Positions 14,769 to 16,055 of a DNA stretch of 16,055 nt are shown here, one piece after another. This DNA comes from an uncultured Rikenellaceae bacterium. Lineage in GTDB: Bacteria > Bacteroidota > Bacteroidia > Bacteroidales > Rikenellaceae. The stretch's first letter is position 1. Every line of letters starts with the position of its first letter. The DNA is taken from positions 1-16,055 of the forward strand of contig CAJGBR010000035.1 of the NCBI GenBank assembly GCA_904501625.1, written 5' to 3'. The notes under the pieces are model-generated. The model did not search any database. It was given only the letters and a program-made list of their open reading frames with translations, and was not told the origin of the DNA. The position numbers were made by a program, and so were the translations under genes.

Positions 14769-15620
14769 ATGATTGAGTCAGGAAAATACCAAACGCTCAG
14801 AATAGAACGCAGTTCGGAGTTCGGATTGTATTTAGCAGATGATGAAGGCAATGAAGTTTTGTTGCCAAATCGTTATGTTACAGACGAGTTGCAGGTCGGA
14901 AGCCAAATAGAAATTTTTGTTTATCACGACTCGGAAGATCGTCTCGTAGCAACTACGGAAAAACCTCTTGCAACAGTAGGTCAGGTCGCCAACCTGAAAG
15001 TTGTAGACAAAACTGTCTTTGGCGCATTTTTAGATTGGGGATTACCCAAAGATTTATTTGTCCCTACGCGTAACCAATTGACTCGTATGGATCTAAACAA
15101 ATCATATCCAGTATACATTTACATAGATTCTGTCACAGGTAGAGTTACAGGTACTGCCCGCCTGAATACATTTATCAAAAATGAACAAATTGATCTTAAA
15201 GTCGGAGACAAGGTTGATTTCCTTGTAACAACAACTATCAGCCGAGGATTCAGAGGCGTAATCAACAATCGCTACTGGGGAGTTATCTACGAAAATCAAC
15301 TTTTCAAAAAAATATCAATCGGTGACAGACTTGAAGTATATGTCTCAAAAATCACAGAAGACAACCGCATTGATGTCACAATTCAGCAACAGGGCTTTGA
15401 TGAGGTAAAATCAGCCTCGATCAAATTACTCGAACTGCTTGAACTCGGTGGAGGATTCTTGGACTTGAATGATGCGAGTCAACCTGAAAAAATCTACGTC
15501 CGTACAAATATGAGCAAAAAGGTTTTCAAACGTTCAGTAGGACGATTATTAAAACTCGGACGTATCGAACAGACCGAAAACGGCATAAAACTCATAAACA
15601 AACATTCAAAACAGATTTAG
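14769..15620 (+). CDS. CvfB-like S1 RNA-binding domain protein
   Basis: This 283-residue protein matches the layout of the CvfB/YitL family: consecutive S1-type OB folds and a C-terminal winged helix. The first S1-like unit covers about residues 5-65, the second about 66-132 with the typical VFGAFLDWGLPKDLFVP strand pair (83-99), and the third about 140-206 with GFRGVINNRYWGVIYENQL. The winged-helix part begins around 245 (MSKKVFKRSVGRLLKLGRIE). CvfB proteins bind RNA and affect virulence-gene expression in staphylococci; the role in Bacteroidota is not settled, so I claim only cytoplasmic RNA binding. It has a good promoter of its own and directly abuts the next gene (TAG followed at once by ATG), implying coupled translation. 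Confidence 0.9.
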   Translation: MIESGKYQTLRIERSSEFGLYLADDEGNEVLLPNRYVTDELQVGSQIEIFVYHDSEDRLVATTEKPLATVGQVANLKVVDKTVFGAFLDWGLPKDLFVPTRNQLTRMDLNKSYPVYIYIDSVTGRVTGTARLNTFIKNEQIDLKVGDKVDFLVTTTISRGFRGVINNRYWGVIYENQLFKKISIGDRLEVYVSKITEDNRIDVTIQQQGFDEVKSASIKLLELLELGGGFLDLNDASQPEKIYVRTNMSKKVFKRSVGRLLKLGRIEQTENGIKLINKHSKQI

Positions 15621-16055
15621 ATGTATCGCAATCTGACCGAAAAAGAGATTTTAGAATTAAAATTACAGGGCTGCCAATCTACAGATTGGGCAAAAATTTT
15701 CATTACAGAAAAGACCTCACTATCATCAGTCTGCAATGTAGAGTTTTGTGGAACAGTTAAGTTTGGTAACGCGAGTCTGCATAGTGCTAAATTATCGGAA
15801 TGTGAAATTGGAGATTGTGTAATGATTCAAAACATTACTGACATACTCCACAATTACACAATCGGCAATAATGTTACAATCAAAAACGTTTCGACAATCT
15901 CGGCAAGCAACTCGTGTAGTTTTGCCAATGGAGTAATAGTCAATGCACTGAACGAATTCGACGGAAGAGCAATCAGAATATTAGTCAAACTGAATGATCA
16001 ACTCGCATATCTGATGACAATGTTCCGCGAACAGAGCAACTTCATCTCAAAGGTC
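15621..16055 (+). CDS. DUF4954-type protein with likely left-handed beta-helix (C-terminal part outside window)
   Basis: The first 145 codons of a gene that runs off the right edge. It opens with MYRNLTEKEILELKLQGCQS, which I recognise as the start of the DUF4954 family of large Bacteroidota proteins. Their hexapeptide repeats resemble those of sugar nucleotidyltransferases and acyltransferases. Here the repeats are visible as short turns with hydrophobic positions every six residues (VEFCGTVKFGNASLHSAKLS, then CEIGDCVMIQNI, YTIGNNVTIKNV). NGVIVNALNEFDGRAIRI (from about residue 103) is another family segment. The function is not known; handling of nucleotide-sugars is inferred from the fold only. 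The start abuts the stop of the S1-protein gene with no gap, so the two are cotranscribed and probably coupled. No frameshift is seen in the visible part. Confidence 0.82.
   Translation, partial: MYRNLTEKEILELKLQGCQSTDWAKIFITEKTSLSSVCNVEFCGTVKFGNASLHSAKLSECEIGDCVMIQNITDILHNYTIGNNVTIKNVSTISASNSCSFANGVIVNALNEFDGRAIRILVKLNDQLAYLMTMFREQSNFISKV

Noticed and set aside
1..16055. CRISPR arrays, insertion sequences, tRNA genes, toxin-antitoxin or defence modules
   Set aside because: No spaced direct repeats, transposase motifs, tRNA folds or defence domains were seen; gene content is core housekeeping with even composition.

Overview
The window looks like an ordinary housekeeping stretch of a Bacteroidota chromosome, most likely order Bacteroidales. 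Three things point there: protein signatures (RecA with DAEHAFDRFYA, a YafV-type amidase, a DUF4954-type protein beside a CvfB-like S1 protein), an AT-rich base composition, and exact copies of the Bacteroidota promoter -7 element TAnnTTTG in several intergenic gaps. I see no phage, insertion sequence, CRISPR array, tRNA, rRNA or toxin-antitoxin module. No gene-free stretch exceeds 300 bases; the longest, 3962-4185, is 224 bases.

Layout. Bases 1-894 (-) hold the N-terminal 298 codons of a bifunctional Rel/SpoT (p)ppGpp enzyme. Bases 1058-3961 (-) hold a tight dnaA, bcp, recA run ending in a clear intrinsic terminator. An A-tract-rich gap separates dnaA from a rightward run: an alpha-D-phosphohexomutase, a PhnP-like metallo-hydrolase and a short-chain dehydrogenase, ending in a terminator at 7609-7649. 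A second leftward block (7714-14670) carries, in transcription order, a nitrilase-family omega-amidase, uvrA, der, a secreted GH2-like protein and rlmH. From 14769 rightward lie a CvfB-like S1 protein and the start of a DUF4954 protein that runs off the window.

How the genes relate. The left block joins replication initiation (DnaA), peroxide defence (Bcp), recombination (RecA) and, beyond a terminator, the stringent response (Rel). The middle-right block joins nucleotide excision repair (UvrA) with two ribosome genes (Der for 50S assembly, RlmH for 23S rRNA methylation). Between the two ribosome genes sits a secreted protein with a glycoside hydrolase family 2 layout. It lacks the recognisable catalytic motifs and stops before the nucleophile region.

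The strongest items for a second look are that apparent GH2 pseudoenzyme, a perfect 39-bp dyad of two TACAnnTGTA boxes overlapping the likely promoter of the dehydrogenase, an Asp-to-Asn change in the DnaA box-recognition motif, and overlapping divergent promoters at 14704-14740. I found no convincing evidence of a wholly new system.
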